Source: an uncultured Phascolarctobacterium sp.
GTDB taxonomy: Bacteria > Bacillota > Negativicutes > Acidaminococcales > Acidaminococcaceae
Length of the DNA stretch: 36,176 nucleotides
NCBI GenBank assembly: GCA_947630795.1
Contig: CANRJC010000016.1
Span: forward strand, 1 to 36,176
Direction: 5' to 3'
Below are positions 25,594 through 33,458 of this stretch, piece by piece (within the stretch, counting starts at the first letter, position 1; each line of letters begins with the position of its first letter). Position numbers and translations under genes: made by a program. The notes below the pieces were generated by a model. That model was not told the DNA's origin and searched no databases. It was given only the letters and a program-made list of their open reading frames with translations.

Positions 25594-25656
25594 TTTTTCG
25601 ACGTCGAAAAAAATCCTCGACACTTTTCAGGATAGAGCCCGGGCTCGCAGCTCGGG
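25594..25656 (+). promoter_or_regulatory. Two palindromic hairpins in the hisS leader
   Basis: TTTTTCGACGTCGAAAAA (25594-25611) is a perfect 18-base palindrome. CCCGGGCT-CGC-AGCTCGGG (25638-25656) is an 8-bp hairpin with one G-U pair, ending one base before the AAGGAGG ribosome-binding site. It may affect translation of hisS. Confidence 0.5.
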
Positions 25657-25668
25657 AAGGAGGAACTT

Positions 25669-26949
25669 ATGCTCACAGGTGCTCCCCGGGGTACCAAAGA
25701 TCTCATGCCGGAGGAGAGCGGCTCCTGGCGTTATATAGAAGGTATAATGAAACGGGTGGCCGCGGCCTACGGTTACGGCGAACTGCGCACGCCCGTCTTT
25801 GAGCACACCGAACTTTTTCAAAGAGGCATAGGCGATACCACCGACGTAGTGGAAAAAGAGATGTATACCTTCGAGGACAGAGGGAAGCGCAGTCTCACCC
25901 TGCGGCCGGAGAACACCGCCTCGGCTGTGCGGGCCTATGTGGAGCACAAAGTTTACGGGCAGGGGGGCACGGCCAGATATTATTACATCGGGCCCATGTT
26001 TCGCTACGACAGACCTCAGGCCGGCCGCTACAGAGAATTTCATCAGTTCGGTTGCGAAGTGCTCGGCAGCGGCGGCCCCGAAGTTGATGCGGAGCTGATC
26101 CTTTTAGCCTTGCAGATCTTGCGGGAAGCGGGGCTGAAAGAGCTGACGCTGAAATTGAATTCCGTGGGCTGTCCCAAGTGCCGGCCCATCCTGCGGCAAA
26201 AGCTGAAAGATTTTTACGCTCCCAAATTGGAGCTGCTTTGCGAAGACTGCCGCAACCGTTACGAACGCAACCCGCTGCGCCTTTTGGATTGTAAGACCTG
26301 CGCTCCTCATCGCGAGGGCGCCCCGAATATTTTAGACTGTCTCTGCCCCGAGTGCCGCCGACATTTTGACGGCGTGCAAGAATTGTTGCGGGCAGCAGCC
26401 GTCGATTTTGTTTTGGACCCCACTCTGGTGCGGGGGCTGGACTATTACACCAAGACCGCTTTCGAGATACAGTACCCGCCCTTGGGGGCTCAAAGCGCAG
26501 TGGCCGGCGGCGGCCGCTACGACGGGTTGGTGGAAGAGATCGGCGGGCCTGCCACACTGGGCAGCGGTTTCGCCATGGGTATAGAGCGTCTCTATCTGGC
26601 CATGGAGAACCAAGGACTTTTGCCGCAAGTTCGGCCTGTTTATCAAGTGTACGCGGCGGCACAGGGTGATCAGTTCGGCCCGGCTTTCAAAACGGTGACG
26701 AAATTGAGGGCCGCTCATATCAAAACGGGGCTGGCCGAAGCGGGGCGCAGCATGAAGGCTCAGTTGAAGGCCGCCAATAAAGCAGGCGCCCGCTTGGTGC
26801 TGATCTTCGGCGAAGAAGAAGCCCAAAGAGGGCAGGTGGTCCTCAAAGATATGGTCACCGGCAGCCAAAGAGAGATCGCCGTTTCGACGGTAACAAATAC
26901 ATTACAAAGTATTTTACAAACAGAGGTGGAGCAAGATGAGCAATGCTAA
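25669..26949 (+). CDS. hisS: Histidyl-tRNA synthetase
   Basis: HisRS charges tRNA-His. The 426-residue class II synthetase has motif 2 (FRYDRPQAGRYREFHQFG), the histidine-specific LVRGLDYYTKTAFE, motif 3 (SGFAMGIERLYL) and a C-terminal anticodon-binding domain (~330-420). It begins LTGAPRGTKDLMPEE as in Firmicutes. The insert domain contains several cysteines (CPKC, CEDC, CKTC, CPEC), a pattern seen in some clostridial HisRS that may bind metal. AAGGAGG sits 5 bases before the ATG. aspS overlaps its end by 14 bases, the standard hisS-aspS pair. Confidence 0.97.
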   Translation: MLTGAPRGTKDLMPEESGSWRYIEGIMKRVAAAYGYGELRTPVFEHTELFQRGIGDTTDVVEKEMYTFEDRGKRSLTLRPENTASAVRAYVEHKVYGQGGTARYYYIGPMFRYDRPQAGRYREFHQFGCEVLGSGGPEVDAELILLALQILREAGLKELTLKLNSVGCPKCRPILRQKLKDFYAPKLELLCEDCRNRYERNPLRLLDCKTCAPHREGAPNILDCLCPECRRHFDGVQELLRAAAVDFVLDPTLVRGLDYYTKTAFEIQYPPLGAQSAVAGGGRYDGLVEEIGGPATLGSGFAMGIERLYLAMENQGLLPQVRPVYQVYAAAQGDQFGPAFKTVTKLRAAHIKTGLAEAGRSMKAQLKAANKAGARLVLIFGEEEAQRGQVVLKDMVTGSQREIAVSTVTNTLQSILQTEVEQDEQC

Positions 26950-28735
26950 ACGCAGTCATCACTGCGGAGATCTGCGGCGGCAAGACGCCGGAGCGGCGGT
27001 GGTATTGTGTGGCTGGGTAGCTAAAAGAAGAGACCACGGCGGCCTGATCTTTATCGACATGAGAGACCGCAGCGGTATCGTGCAGGTGGTGGCCGACCCC
27101 GAGACCTCCGGCAGCAGTTTCAAGATCGCCGAGGACATCCGTAACGAGTATGTCATCAAAGTTTTTGGCAAAGTGCGGCTGCGGGACGAAGACACCATCA
27201 ACGAAAACCTGCCGACGGGGGAAGTTGAGGTGGTGGCTTCCGAGATCCAAGTGCTGAACAAAGCCAAGACCCCTCCCTTCTACATTCAGGACGGCATTGA
27301 TACCGACGAGAATTTACGGTTGAAATATCGCTACCTCGATCTGCGCCGCCCGGAGATGCAGAAGAACCTGATGCTGAGGCACAAGGTCGCTAAATTGATG
27401 CGAGACTATTTGGATGAGCACGGCTTCTTGGAGATAGAGACTCCCATGCTCACCAAGAGCACGCCCGAGGGGGCCAGAGATTATTTGGTGCCCAGCCGTG
27501 TGAACCCGGGCAAATTTTACGCTTTGCCTCAATCTCCGCAAATTTTCAAACAGCTCCTCATGGTGGCCGGCTACGAGCGCTACTTCCAGATCGTCCGTTG
27601 CTTCAGAGACGAAGACCTGCGGGCGGATCGGCAGCCGGAGTTCACTCAGTTGGATATGGAGATGTCCTTCATGGACGTGGACGAGATCTTGACCCTCATC
27701 GAGGGCCTCATCGCTCACGTCTTTAAAGGAGCTTTGGGCAAAGAACTGCAGGTGCCTTTTGCCCGCATGACTTGGGACGAAGCCATGGACAAATACGGCA
27801 GCGATAAACCGGACCTGCGTTTTGCCATGCCCCTCTACGATGTAGGAGAAGCAGTGCGCGGTTGCGACTTTCAAGTATTCAACGCAGTGCTGGAAGCCGG
27901 CGGCCAAGTGAAATGCATCAACGTGAAGGGCGATGCCAACATACCCCGCCGCGAGCTGGACGGGCTGGTGAAATTCGTAGGCATTTACGGGGCCAAGGGC
28001 ATGGCCTGGCTCCAATTCCCCGAAGAGGGCGGTGTGAAATCTTCCATCGCCAAATTCTTCGGGCCCGAGCACATCGAAGCGTTGAAAAAAGCTGCGGAGG
28101 TAGAGCCGGGCGATCTGCTGCTCTTCGTAGCCGACAGCAAGCGTTCCGTGGTGGCTCAGTCTTTGGGAGCTTTGCGTTTGGAAATGGCGAAGCGCCGCAA
28201 ACTCATCGATCCCGACAAACTGGCCTTCACGTGGGTGGTCGACTTCCCCATGTTCGAATATAACGAAGAAGAAAAACGCTGGGACGCTATGCACCATCCC
28301 TTCACTTCTCCCAGAGAAGAAGACCTGCCTTTGCTGCTCACGGAGCCCGGGAAAGTTTATGCCAAAGCCTACGACATGGTGTTGAACGGCACAGAGATCG
28401 GCGGCGGCTCCATTCGTATCCATCGGCGCGATGTGCAGAAGGCCGTTTTCTCCGCCATCGGGCTCAGCGACGAGCAGGCGCAGGAAAAATTCGGCTTCAT
28501 GATGAACGCCTTCGAATACGGTGCTCCTCCTCACGGCGGTCTGGCCTTCGGTCTCGATCGTTTGGTGATGATAATGGCTAAGCGCGATTCTATCAGAGAC
28601 GTGATCGCTTTCCCGAAGACCCAAAGCGCTGCCTGTCTGATGACGCAGGCGCCTAACGAAGTGGATGCCAAACAGCTGCGTGAGCTGCACATCAGGACCA
28701 GTCTCTTGACGAAAAAAGATAAAGATAAAGCGTAA
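26936..28735 (+). CDS. aspS: Aspartyl-tRNA synthetase (bacterial type)
   Basis: AspRS charges tRNA-Asp. The 599-residue protein has an N-terminal OB-fold anticodon domain (VVLCGWVAKRRDHGGLIFIDMRD), the class II core with FRDEDLRADRQPEFTQLD (motif 2), a GAD insertion (~290-420) and motif 3 GLAFGLDRLVMI. Whether it also charges tRNA-Asn depends on the rest of the genome. Its start lies within hisS, so translation is coupled. No terminator with a clean T run follows before the tRNA promoter. Confidence 0.97.
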   Translation: MSNAKRSHHCGDLRRQDAGAAVVLCGWVAKRRDHGGLIFIDMRDRSGIVQVVADPETSGSSFKIAEDIRNEYVIKVFGKVRLRDEDTINENLPTGEVEVVASEIQVLNKAKTPPFYIQDGIDTDENLRLKYRYLDLRRPEMQKNLMLRHKVAKLMRDYLDEHGFLEIETPMLTKSTPEGARDYLVPSRVNPGKFYALPQSPQIFKQLLMVAGYERYFQIVRCFRDEDLRADRQPEFTQLDMEMSFMDVDEILTLIEGLIAHVFKGALGKELQVPFARMTWDEAMDKYGSDKPDLRFAMPLYDVGEAVRGCDFQVFNAVLEAGGQVKCINVKGDANIPRRELDGLVKFVGIYGAKGMAWLQFPEEGGVKSSIAKFFGPEHIEALKKAAEVEPGDLLLFVADSKRSVVAQSLGALRLEMAKRRKLIDPDKLAFTWVVDFPMFEYNEEEKRWDAMHHPFTSPREEDLPLLLTEPGKVYAKAYDMVLNGTEIGGGSIRIHRRDVQKAVFSAIGLSDEQAQEKFGFMMNAFEYGAPPHGGLAFGLDRLVMIMAKRDSIRDVIAFPKTQSAACLMTQAPNEVDAKQLRELHIRTSLLTKKDKDKA

Positions 28736-28863
28736 GACCGGAGCTCTCAAAAAAATTCTGCGACTTAAAAAGAGCGGCCTGCATTTTTTCGGCAAAAGTT
28801 TTGCGCTTTCGCCCGCGAGAAAAAACAAAAAGGCCCAAGCCTTGAGCGCTCGGGAAAAAGTTG

Positions 28864-28892
28864 TTGACAATAAAACTCTTACTCTGTATAAT
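28864..28892 (+). promoter_or_regulatory. Consensus promoter of tRNA-Pro
   Basis: TTGACA (28864-28869) and TATAAT (28887-28892) with a 17-base spacer, ending 12 bases before the tRNA. Confidence 0.92.
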
Positions 28893-28904
28893 TAGCGTTG
28901 TATT

Positions 28905-28981
28905 CGGGGCGTGGCTCAGCTTGGTAGAGCGCTTCCTTGGGGTGGAAGAGGCCGTGGGTTCGAATCCCGCCGCTCCGACCA
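28905..28981 (+). tRNA. tRNA-Pro (anticodon GGG), CCA encoded
   Basis: A full 77-base cloverleaf. The acceptor stem is CGGGGCG/CGCTCCG (one G-U pair), the D arm is GCTC...GAGC, and the anticodon stem CTTCC/GGAAG holds the loop TTGGGGT with anticodon GGG. The T arm is GTGGG-TTCGAAT-CCCGC, followed by discriminator A and CCA. It is a single tRNA with its own promoter and terminator. Confidence 0.96.
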
Positions 28982-28993
28982 TACTGTGTAAAC

Positions 28994-29025
28994 GGCCTTT
29001 ACGGTTTCCCGTAAGGGCCTTTTTA
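28994..29025 (+). terminator. Intrinsic terminator after tRNA-Pro
   Basis: GGCCTTTACGG pairs with CCGTAAGGGCC (one G-U pair) around TTTC, followed by TTTTT. Confidence 0.9.
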
Positions 29026-29075
29026 TTGAGCGTTTTCTTTTTGCGGCTGCGGCTCGAACGAAGAGAGGTCCATTC

Positions 29076-29636
29076 ATGATAAGAACGGTGAAATTGATAT
29101 GCAGTCAATGCGGAAAACCTTTCGCTGCCGACGGAGAGGTCTTTTATAAAGACGATTATCTCACCAACAACATCCAAGACACGAAGTTCCTCTGCTCCGA
29201 CTGCGTGAACCAATGGCAGAAGAAGTGGCAGATCGTCTCCGCTGCTTTTCACGAAGTCGATTATGTGCTGACGGTGGATATAGAATTGGCCGACGGCACC
29301 GTTTACCGCGGGTTGGACTGCACCCCCATCGAAGCAAGCGAAACGGTGGTGGGAGGAGTGGACATACCGGAAGCGGCGCAAAAGCAGCTTTATGCCATCT
29401 ATCATGCGTGGGACCGAGAGCGCAAGGCCAAAATGCTGAAAGATCTTACTTTTTCCGAAGGCTTCATGCGCACCAGCTTCAGCTGCGAGACTTACGGCGG
29501 CGAAAAATACGAAGACGTGGCCTTCAGGGTGACCGTGAAAGGCAAACTGGAGACGGAGCGGCCCATCCCTCCTTATATAGAGGAACAAATTTTGGAGGCT
29601 TACCGCCTCTACGAAGCGCAAAACAGCGACGAATAA
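29076..29636 (+). CDS. Unknown protein with two CxxC motifs
   Basis: I do not recognise this 186-residue protein. The N-terminal ~50 residues contain LICSQCGKPF and FLCSDC, two CxxC pairs spaced as in a small zinc ribbon. The rest is mixed and acidic, with no membrane helix or signal peptide. Composition and codon use match the neighbours, and an AGAGAGG ribosome-binding site precedes the ATG, so it is likely a real gene. It lies between the tRNA terminator and prfC, 54 bases upstream of prfC with no terminator between, so both may be transcribed together. The zinc ribbon could hint at nucleic-acid or ribosome contact, but that is inference. Confidence 0.75.
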   Translation: MIRTVKLICSQCGKPFAADGEVFYKDDYLTNNIQDTKFLCSDCVNQWQKKWQIVSAAFHEVDYVLTVDIELADGTVYRGLDCTPIEASETVVGGVDIPEAAQKQLYAIYHAWDRERKAKMLKDLTFSEGFMRTSFSCETYGGEKYEDVAFRVTVKGKLETERPIPPYIEEQILEAYRLYEAQNSDE

Positions 29637-29690
29637 AGCGGCGAGCGCAGGCATCTAAAGATTTGAAAAATTTTCGAAAATGAGGACGAT

Positions 29691-31292
29691 ATGGATCCGA
29701 AACAGGAAATAAAAAGGCGGCGCACCTTCGCCATCATCTCTCACCCCGACGCAGGCAAGACGACTTTGACGGAAAAATTGCTGCTGTACGGAGGCGCCAT
29801 CCATTTGGCGGGGACGGTGAAGGCCCGCAAAAGCAGCAAGCACGCAGTGTCCGACTGGATGGAGATCGAAAAACAGCGGGGCATCTCCGTCACTTCTTCC
29901 GTTTTGCAATTCGATTATCAAGGCTATCGGGTGAATATCCTCGACACCCCCGGCCATCAGGATTTTTCCGAAGACACATACCGCACTTTGATGGCGGCAG
30001 ACAGCGCCGTGATGCTGATAGACGCGGCCAAGGGCGTGGAGCCCCAGACCAAAAAACTTTTTTGGGTGTGTCATCGCCGCCACCTGCCCATCTTCACTTT
30101 CGTGAACAAATTGGATCGCTACGGCCGCAATCCCTTCGATCTGATGGACGAATTGGAGAAGGTGCTGGGCATCAGAGCCTATCCCATCGATTGGCCGGTG
30201 GGGATAGACGGCCACTACAAGGGCGTCTACAACCGCCTCGATAAAACGGTGGAACTTTTCGAAGAAGACGGCAGCCACGGCGCCAAAAAATTGAAGTCCA
30301 CCACCGGCTCTTTAGACGATGCGGCCATCAAAGAGTTGCTGGGCGCCGAACTTTACGAAAACCTTTGCAACGATATAGAACTTTTAGACATGGCCGGGGA
30401 CGATTTTTCCATGGAAAAAGTCAACGCCGGCGAATTGACGCCCATGTTTTTCGGCAGCGCCATGACCAATTTCGGCGTGAGAAGTTTTTTGGAGCGTTTT
30501 TTGGAGCTGAGCCCCTGCCCTCAAAGCCGCCTAACGAGAGAAGGAGACTTGATAGAGCCCCAAGAGCAGAATTTTTCCGCCTTCGTCTTTAAGATCCAAG
30601 CCAACATGAACCCCGCTCACAGAGACAGGATAAGTTTTTTGCGCATCGTCTCGGGAATTTTCACCAAAGGGATGACGGTGGAGCACGCTGCCAGCGGCAA
30701 ACCGGTGAAACTGGCCCAACCGCAGCAATTCATGGCGCAAGAAAGAGTGAGCGTGGAAGAAGCCTATCCCGGCGATATCATCGGCGTTTTCGATCCCGGC
30801 ATTTTTTCCATCGGCGACACTTTGCGAGAGAGCGGACAAAAATTTTTCTTCGAAGATTTTCCGGTCTTTCCCCCGGAGATCTTCGCCAAAGTACAACCCA
30901 AGGATTCTTTAAAGCGCAAACAATTTGAAAAAGGCATCATCCAATTGTCCCAAGAGGGGGCTATCCAGGTCTTCAAGCAAAAAGACCTGGGCGTAGAAAG
31001 TTACATCGTGGGAGTGGTGGGCGAGCTGCAGCTGGAAGTGTTGGAGTATCGGCTGAAAGCAGAATACAACACTCAGCTTTTAAGTCAGCGGCTGCCCTAC
31101 ACCTTGGCTCGTTGGGTGTACGGAGCGGAGAAGATCAAAGAACTGAAAGGTTTGGACAACGGGCTTTTGGTGTACGATAAAGCCTCCAGACCCGTGGTGC
31201 TGGTGAACAACCAGTGGGCTCTGAACTGGCTGACGGAACGAAACGAGGGGCTGCAGTTCGAGCCGGTCCCCACAGAAGCGGAAAAAATTTAA
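29691..31292 (+). CDS. prfC: Peptide chain release factor 3 (RF3)
   Basis: RF3 is a GTPase that recycles RF1/RF2 from the ribosome after termination. The 533-residue protein has G1 SHPDAGKTTLTE, the switch regions with RGISVTSSV, G3 DTPGHQDFSEDTYRTL and G4 NKLDR, followed by domain II and an EF-G-like domain III (VVGELQLEVLEYRL). At full length with all GTP-binding motifs it is clearly RF3 rather than EF-G or TypA. TGAGGACG serves as the ribosome-binding site. The next gene starts 13 bases after the stop. Confidence 0.96.
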   Translation: MDPKQEIKRRRTFAIISHPDAGKTTLTEKLLLYGGAIHLAGTVKARKSSKHAVSDWMEIEKQRGISVTSSVLQFDYQGYRVNILDTPGHQDFSEDTYRTLMAADSAVMLIDAAKGVEPQTKKLFWVCHRRHLPIFTFVNKLDRYGRNPFDLMDELEKVLGIRAYPIDWPVGIDGHYKGVYNRLDKTVELFEEDGSHGAKKLKSTTGSLDDAAIKELLGAELYENLCNDIELLDMAGDDFSMEKVNAGELTPMFFGSAMTNFGVRSFLERFLELSPCPQSRLTREGDLIEPQEQNFSAFVFKIQANMNPAHRDRISFLRIVSGIFTKGMTVEHAASGKPVKLAQPQQFMAQERVSVEEAYPGDIIGVFDPGIFSIGDTLRESGQKFFFEDFPVFPPEIFAKVQPKDSLKRKQFEKGIIQLSQEGAIQVFKQKDLGVESYIVGVVGELQLEVLEYRLKAEYNTQLLSQRLPYTLARWVYGAEKIKELKGLDNGLLVYDKASRPVVLVNNQWALNWLTERNEGLQFEPVPTEAEKI

Positions 31293-31305
31293 GGGTGTGG
31301 TGAAC

Positions 31306-32058
31306 ATGGTTCAGGCAGCGGAGCTGAGGACTATGGATATCTTGGGCGTGCCGGTCTCTTCTCTGACTATGAAAGAGGCCGCGGCCCATATAGAAGCGCA
31401 AGCAGCTGCGGGCAGACAATGCTTTGCGGTAACGGCCAATGCCGAGATCATCATGCAATGCCAAAAAGATGTCCGCTATCGAGATATCTGCTGCCGTGAA
31501 GCCGACTTGGTGCTGCCGGACGGAGCGGGGGCCGTGTGGGCCGGCCGCTATTTGGGCTATCATGTGCCGGAGCGGGTGGCCGGGTACGATCTTTTGCAGC
31601 TGTTGTTGGCCCGCAGTGTTGCGAGCGGAGCCAAAAGTTATTTTTTGGGCAGCGCCCCCGGTGTGGCGGAAGCGGCAGCGGCGGCAGCAAAAAAAAATTA
31701 CGGAGACCTCAGCATCGTAGGCTGTCATGACGGTTATTTCACTACAGAAGAAGAAGGAGAAGTGGTGGCCGCAATAAATGCTTCGGGAGCCGACTATCTT
31801 TTTGCCGCTCTCGGCGCTCCCAAACAAGAATTGTGGCTGCAAAAGTGGCGGCTGCACCTCAACTGCCGTCTGCTGATGGGCGTGGGGGGCAGCTTCGATG
31901 TGATGGCGGGCAAGATGGAGAGAGCGCCCAAGTGGATGCAGGACGCTTCTTTGGAATGGCTCTTTCGTCTTTACAAACAACCCGGCCGTTGGCTGAGGAT
32001 GATGGCTCTGCCTCACTTTGTTTTTTTGGTGCTGTGCAGGGGAAAGAAGAATAAATAG
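31306..32058 (+). CDS. WecG/TagA/CpsF-family glycosyltransferase
   Basis: From ATG 31306 the protein has 250 residues of the GT26 family. Conserved parts visible are TANAEIIMQCQKD, ADLVLPDGAGAVWAGR with the catalytic-type Asp, YFLGSAPGVAEAA, and LGAPKQELWL. Members add an N-acetyl-hexosamine (ManNAc or similar) onto an undecaprenyl-linked sugar at the membrane, for wall polymers or other envelope glycans. The acceptor here is unknown. AAGGGTG (31291-31297) is 8 bases before this ATG, so the earlier GTG codons at 31297 and 31300 are less likely. The psd promoter overlaps its end. Confidence 0.88.
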   Translation: MVQAAELRTMDILGVPVSSLTMKEAAAHIEAQAAAGRQCFAVTANAEIIMQCQKDVRYRDICCREADLVLPDGAGAVWAGRYLGYHVPERVAGYDLLQLLLARSVASGAKSYFLGSAPGVAEAAAAAAKKNYGDLSIVGCHDGYFTTEEEGEVVAAINASGADYLFAALGAPKQELWLQKWRLHLNCRLLMGVGGSFDVMAGKMERAPKWMQDASLEWLFRLYKQPGRWLRMMALPHFVFLVLCRGKKNK

Positions 32059-32084
32059 ACAAAAAATCGGCAGTGTTATATAAT
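32056..32084 (+). promoter_or_regulatory. Promoter of psd-pssA
   Basis: TAGACA (32056-32061) and TATAAT (32079-32084), 17 bases apart. The -35 overlaps the stop codon of the upstream glycosyltransferase gene. Confidence 0.78.
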
Positions 32085-32117
32085 GGGCACATAAAGCAGG
32101 GAAGGGGGCAGAGAAGG

Positions 32118-32753
32118 ATGCGCATCGTTAAAGACGGCTATCCTTTCATCGTGCTGCCTTTGCTCGCAGCCGTGCCCGTTTACTTGCTGTGGGGTTTAAC
32201 TTGGGCCGTCATTCCTTTGGTGATAGCCTTTTATTTTGCCTATTTTTTCCGCAATCCCAAGCGGCAGATCCAAGTGGACCCTGACGTTATCTATGCTCCC
32301 GCCGACGGCACGGTGATGGCGGTGGAAGAATTTTTCGACAGCGAATATCTGAACGAAGCCGCCATCAAGATCATCATCTTCATGTCTGTGTTCAACGTTC
32401 ACGTGAACCGCAGCCCCATCGCCGGCGAGATAAAATATCAAAGTTATGTCTGCGGGCAATTCGTGCCGGCCAACGAAGAGCAGGCCTCGCTGGTGAACGA
32501 GCGCCATGCTTTGGGCATCGCCGGCGATAAAGTGAAGATCTTGGTGATCCAAGTGGCCGGCCTTCTGGCCCGCCGCATCGTTTCGTGGCGCACATTGGGC
32601 AACAAAGTGGAGCAGGGAGAACTTTACGGCATGATCAAATTCGGCTCCAGTTTGGAGATCGTGGTGCCTAAGAACGTGACCGTGTGCGTTAAAAAGGGAG
32701 ACACTACTGTAGGCGGCAAAACGGTGATAGGGAGGATAGAGGATGAACTATAG
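32118..32753 (+). CDS. psd: Phosphatidylserine decarboxylase, short form
   Basis: Psd turns phosphatidylserine into phosphatidylethanolamine. The 211-residue protein matches the short family, with two N-terminal membrane helices (~8-45), YAPADGTV, FMSVFNVHVNRSPIAG and the self-cleavage site near the C-terminus. That site reads FGSS here, the place where the chain is cut before Ser to make the pyruvoyl group (LGST in long-form enzymes). ATG 32118 follows GGGGGCAGAGAAGG. The stop overlaps the pssA start by 11 bases, so the decarboxylase and the enzyme making its substrate are coupled. Confidence 0.94.
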   Translation: MRIVKDGYPFIVLPLLAAVPVYLLWGLTWAVIPLVIAFYFAYFFRNPKRQIQVDPDVIYAPADGTVMAVEEFFDSEYLNEAAIKIIIFMSVFNVHVNRSPIAGEIKYQSYVCGQFVPANEEQASLVNERHALGIAGDKVKILVIQVAGLLARRIVSWRTLGNKVEQGELYGMIKFGSSLEIVVPKNVTVCVKKGDTTVGGKTVIGRIEDEL

Positions 32754-33426
32754 ACGCATCGTGCCCAACAGTATCAGCGCCTTCAGCTTGATGTTGGGCT
32801 TATTGTCTATCTTTCATACAGTGGCCGGCGATTTCTTTTGGGCTCCGGTCTGCATCATCCTGTCCGTCATCGCCGATTCTTTGGACGGACGGGCGGCCCG
32901 CTTGCTCCGTTGTCAGGGAGATTTCGGCAAAGAACTGGACAGCCTCTGCGATCTGGGCGCTTTCGGCGTGGCCCCGGCGGTAATGATCTATTACTACGGT
33001 TTAAAAGACTTGGGCCTTGCGGGCATGGTCGTCGCTTCTTTGTTCACTGTCTTCGGGGCGCTGCGTTTGGCCCGTTTCAATGTGAACACTGCCAGCGTTC
33101 ACGGTTATTTTCAGGGCATGCCCATACCGGCGGGAGCCTGCTTCTTAGCGGCATATGTGCTTTCCGGTTATCGCTTCGCACCTTTAGGGGCGGCGGCGAT
33201 GACGCTGGTCGTCGCCCTCATCCTCTACAGTGAAATAAAGTTTCCCGATTTTAAAGGCAGAGACGGCATGAAACTATATCCTCTGCCCATCGCTTTGGGC
33301 GTAGCGGTCGGCCTCTTTTTGCTCTGGCAGCGGCCTTTTGCCTGGCCCTTCGCTGCCATGTGCGCCTACACATTGGGCGGCATCTTGAACAGTATTTATG
33401 CTTATTTTCGTAAGGAGCGGCGTTAA
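32743..33426 (+). CDS. pssA: CDP-diacylglycerol-serine O-phosphatidyltransferase
   Basis: PssA makes phosphatidylserine from CDP-diacylglycerol and serine in the membrane. The 227-residue protein has several membrane helices and the CDP-alcohol phosphatidyltransferase motif. Its conserved aspartates and AR lie in DSLDGRAARLLRCQGDFG and ELDSLCD. Serine rather than glycerol specificity rests on overall similarity and on being fused by overlap to psd. Ribosome-binding AGGGAGGATAGAGG is within psd. Confidence 0.93.
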   Translation: MNYRRIVPNSISAFSLMLGLLSIFHTVAGDFFWAPVCIILSVIADSLDGRAARLLRCQGDFGKELDSLCDLGAFGVAPAVMIYYYGLKDLGLAGMVVASLFTVFGALRLARFNVNTASVHGYFQGMPIPAGACFLAAYVLSGYRFAPLGAAAMTLVVALILYSEIKFPDFKGRDGMKLYPLPIALGVAVGLFLLWQRPFAWPFAAMCAYTLGGILNSIYAYFRKERR

Positions 33427-33458
33427 AGCTGCTCTCGGTCCGGGTCGAGGAGCCGGTC

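Noticed and set aside
25521..25668. T-box riboswitch ahead of hisS
   Set aside because: No T-box core sequence, no specifier stem, and the leader is too short.
27314..28870. 518-residue open frame on the - strand opposite aspS
   Set aside because: Antisense shadow; AspRS motifs are complete on the + strand.
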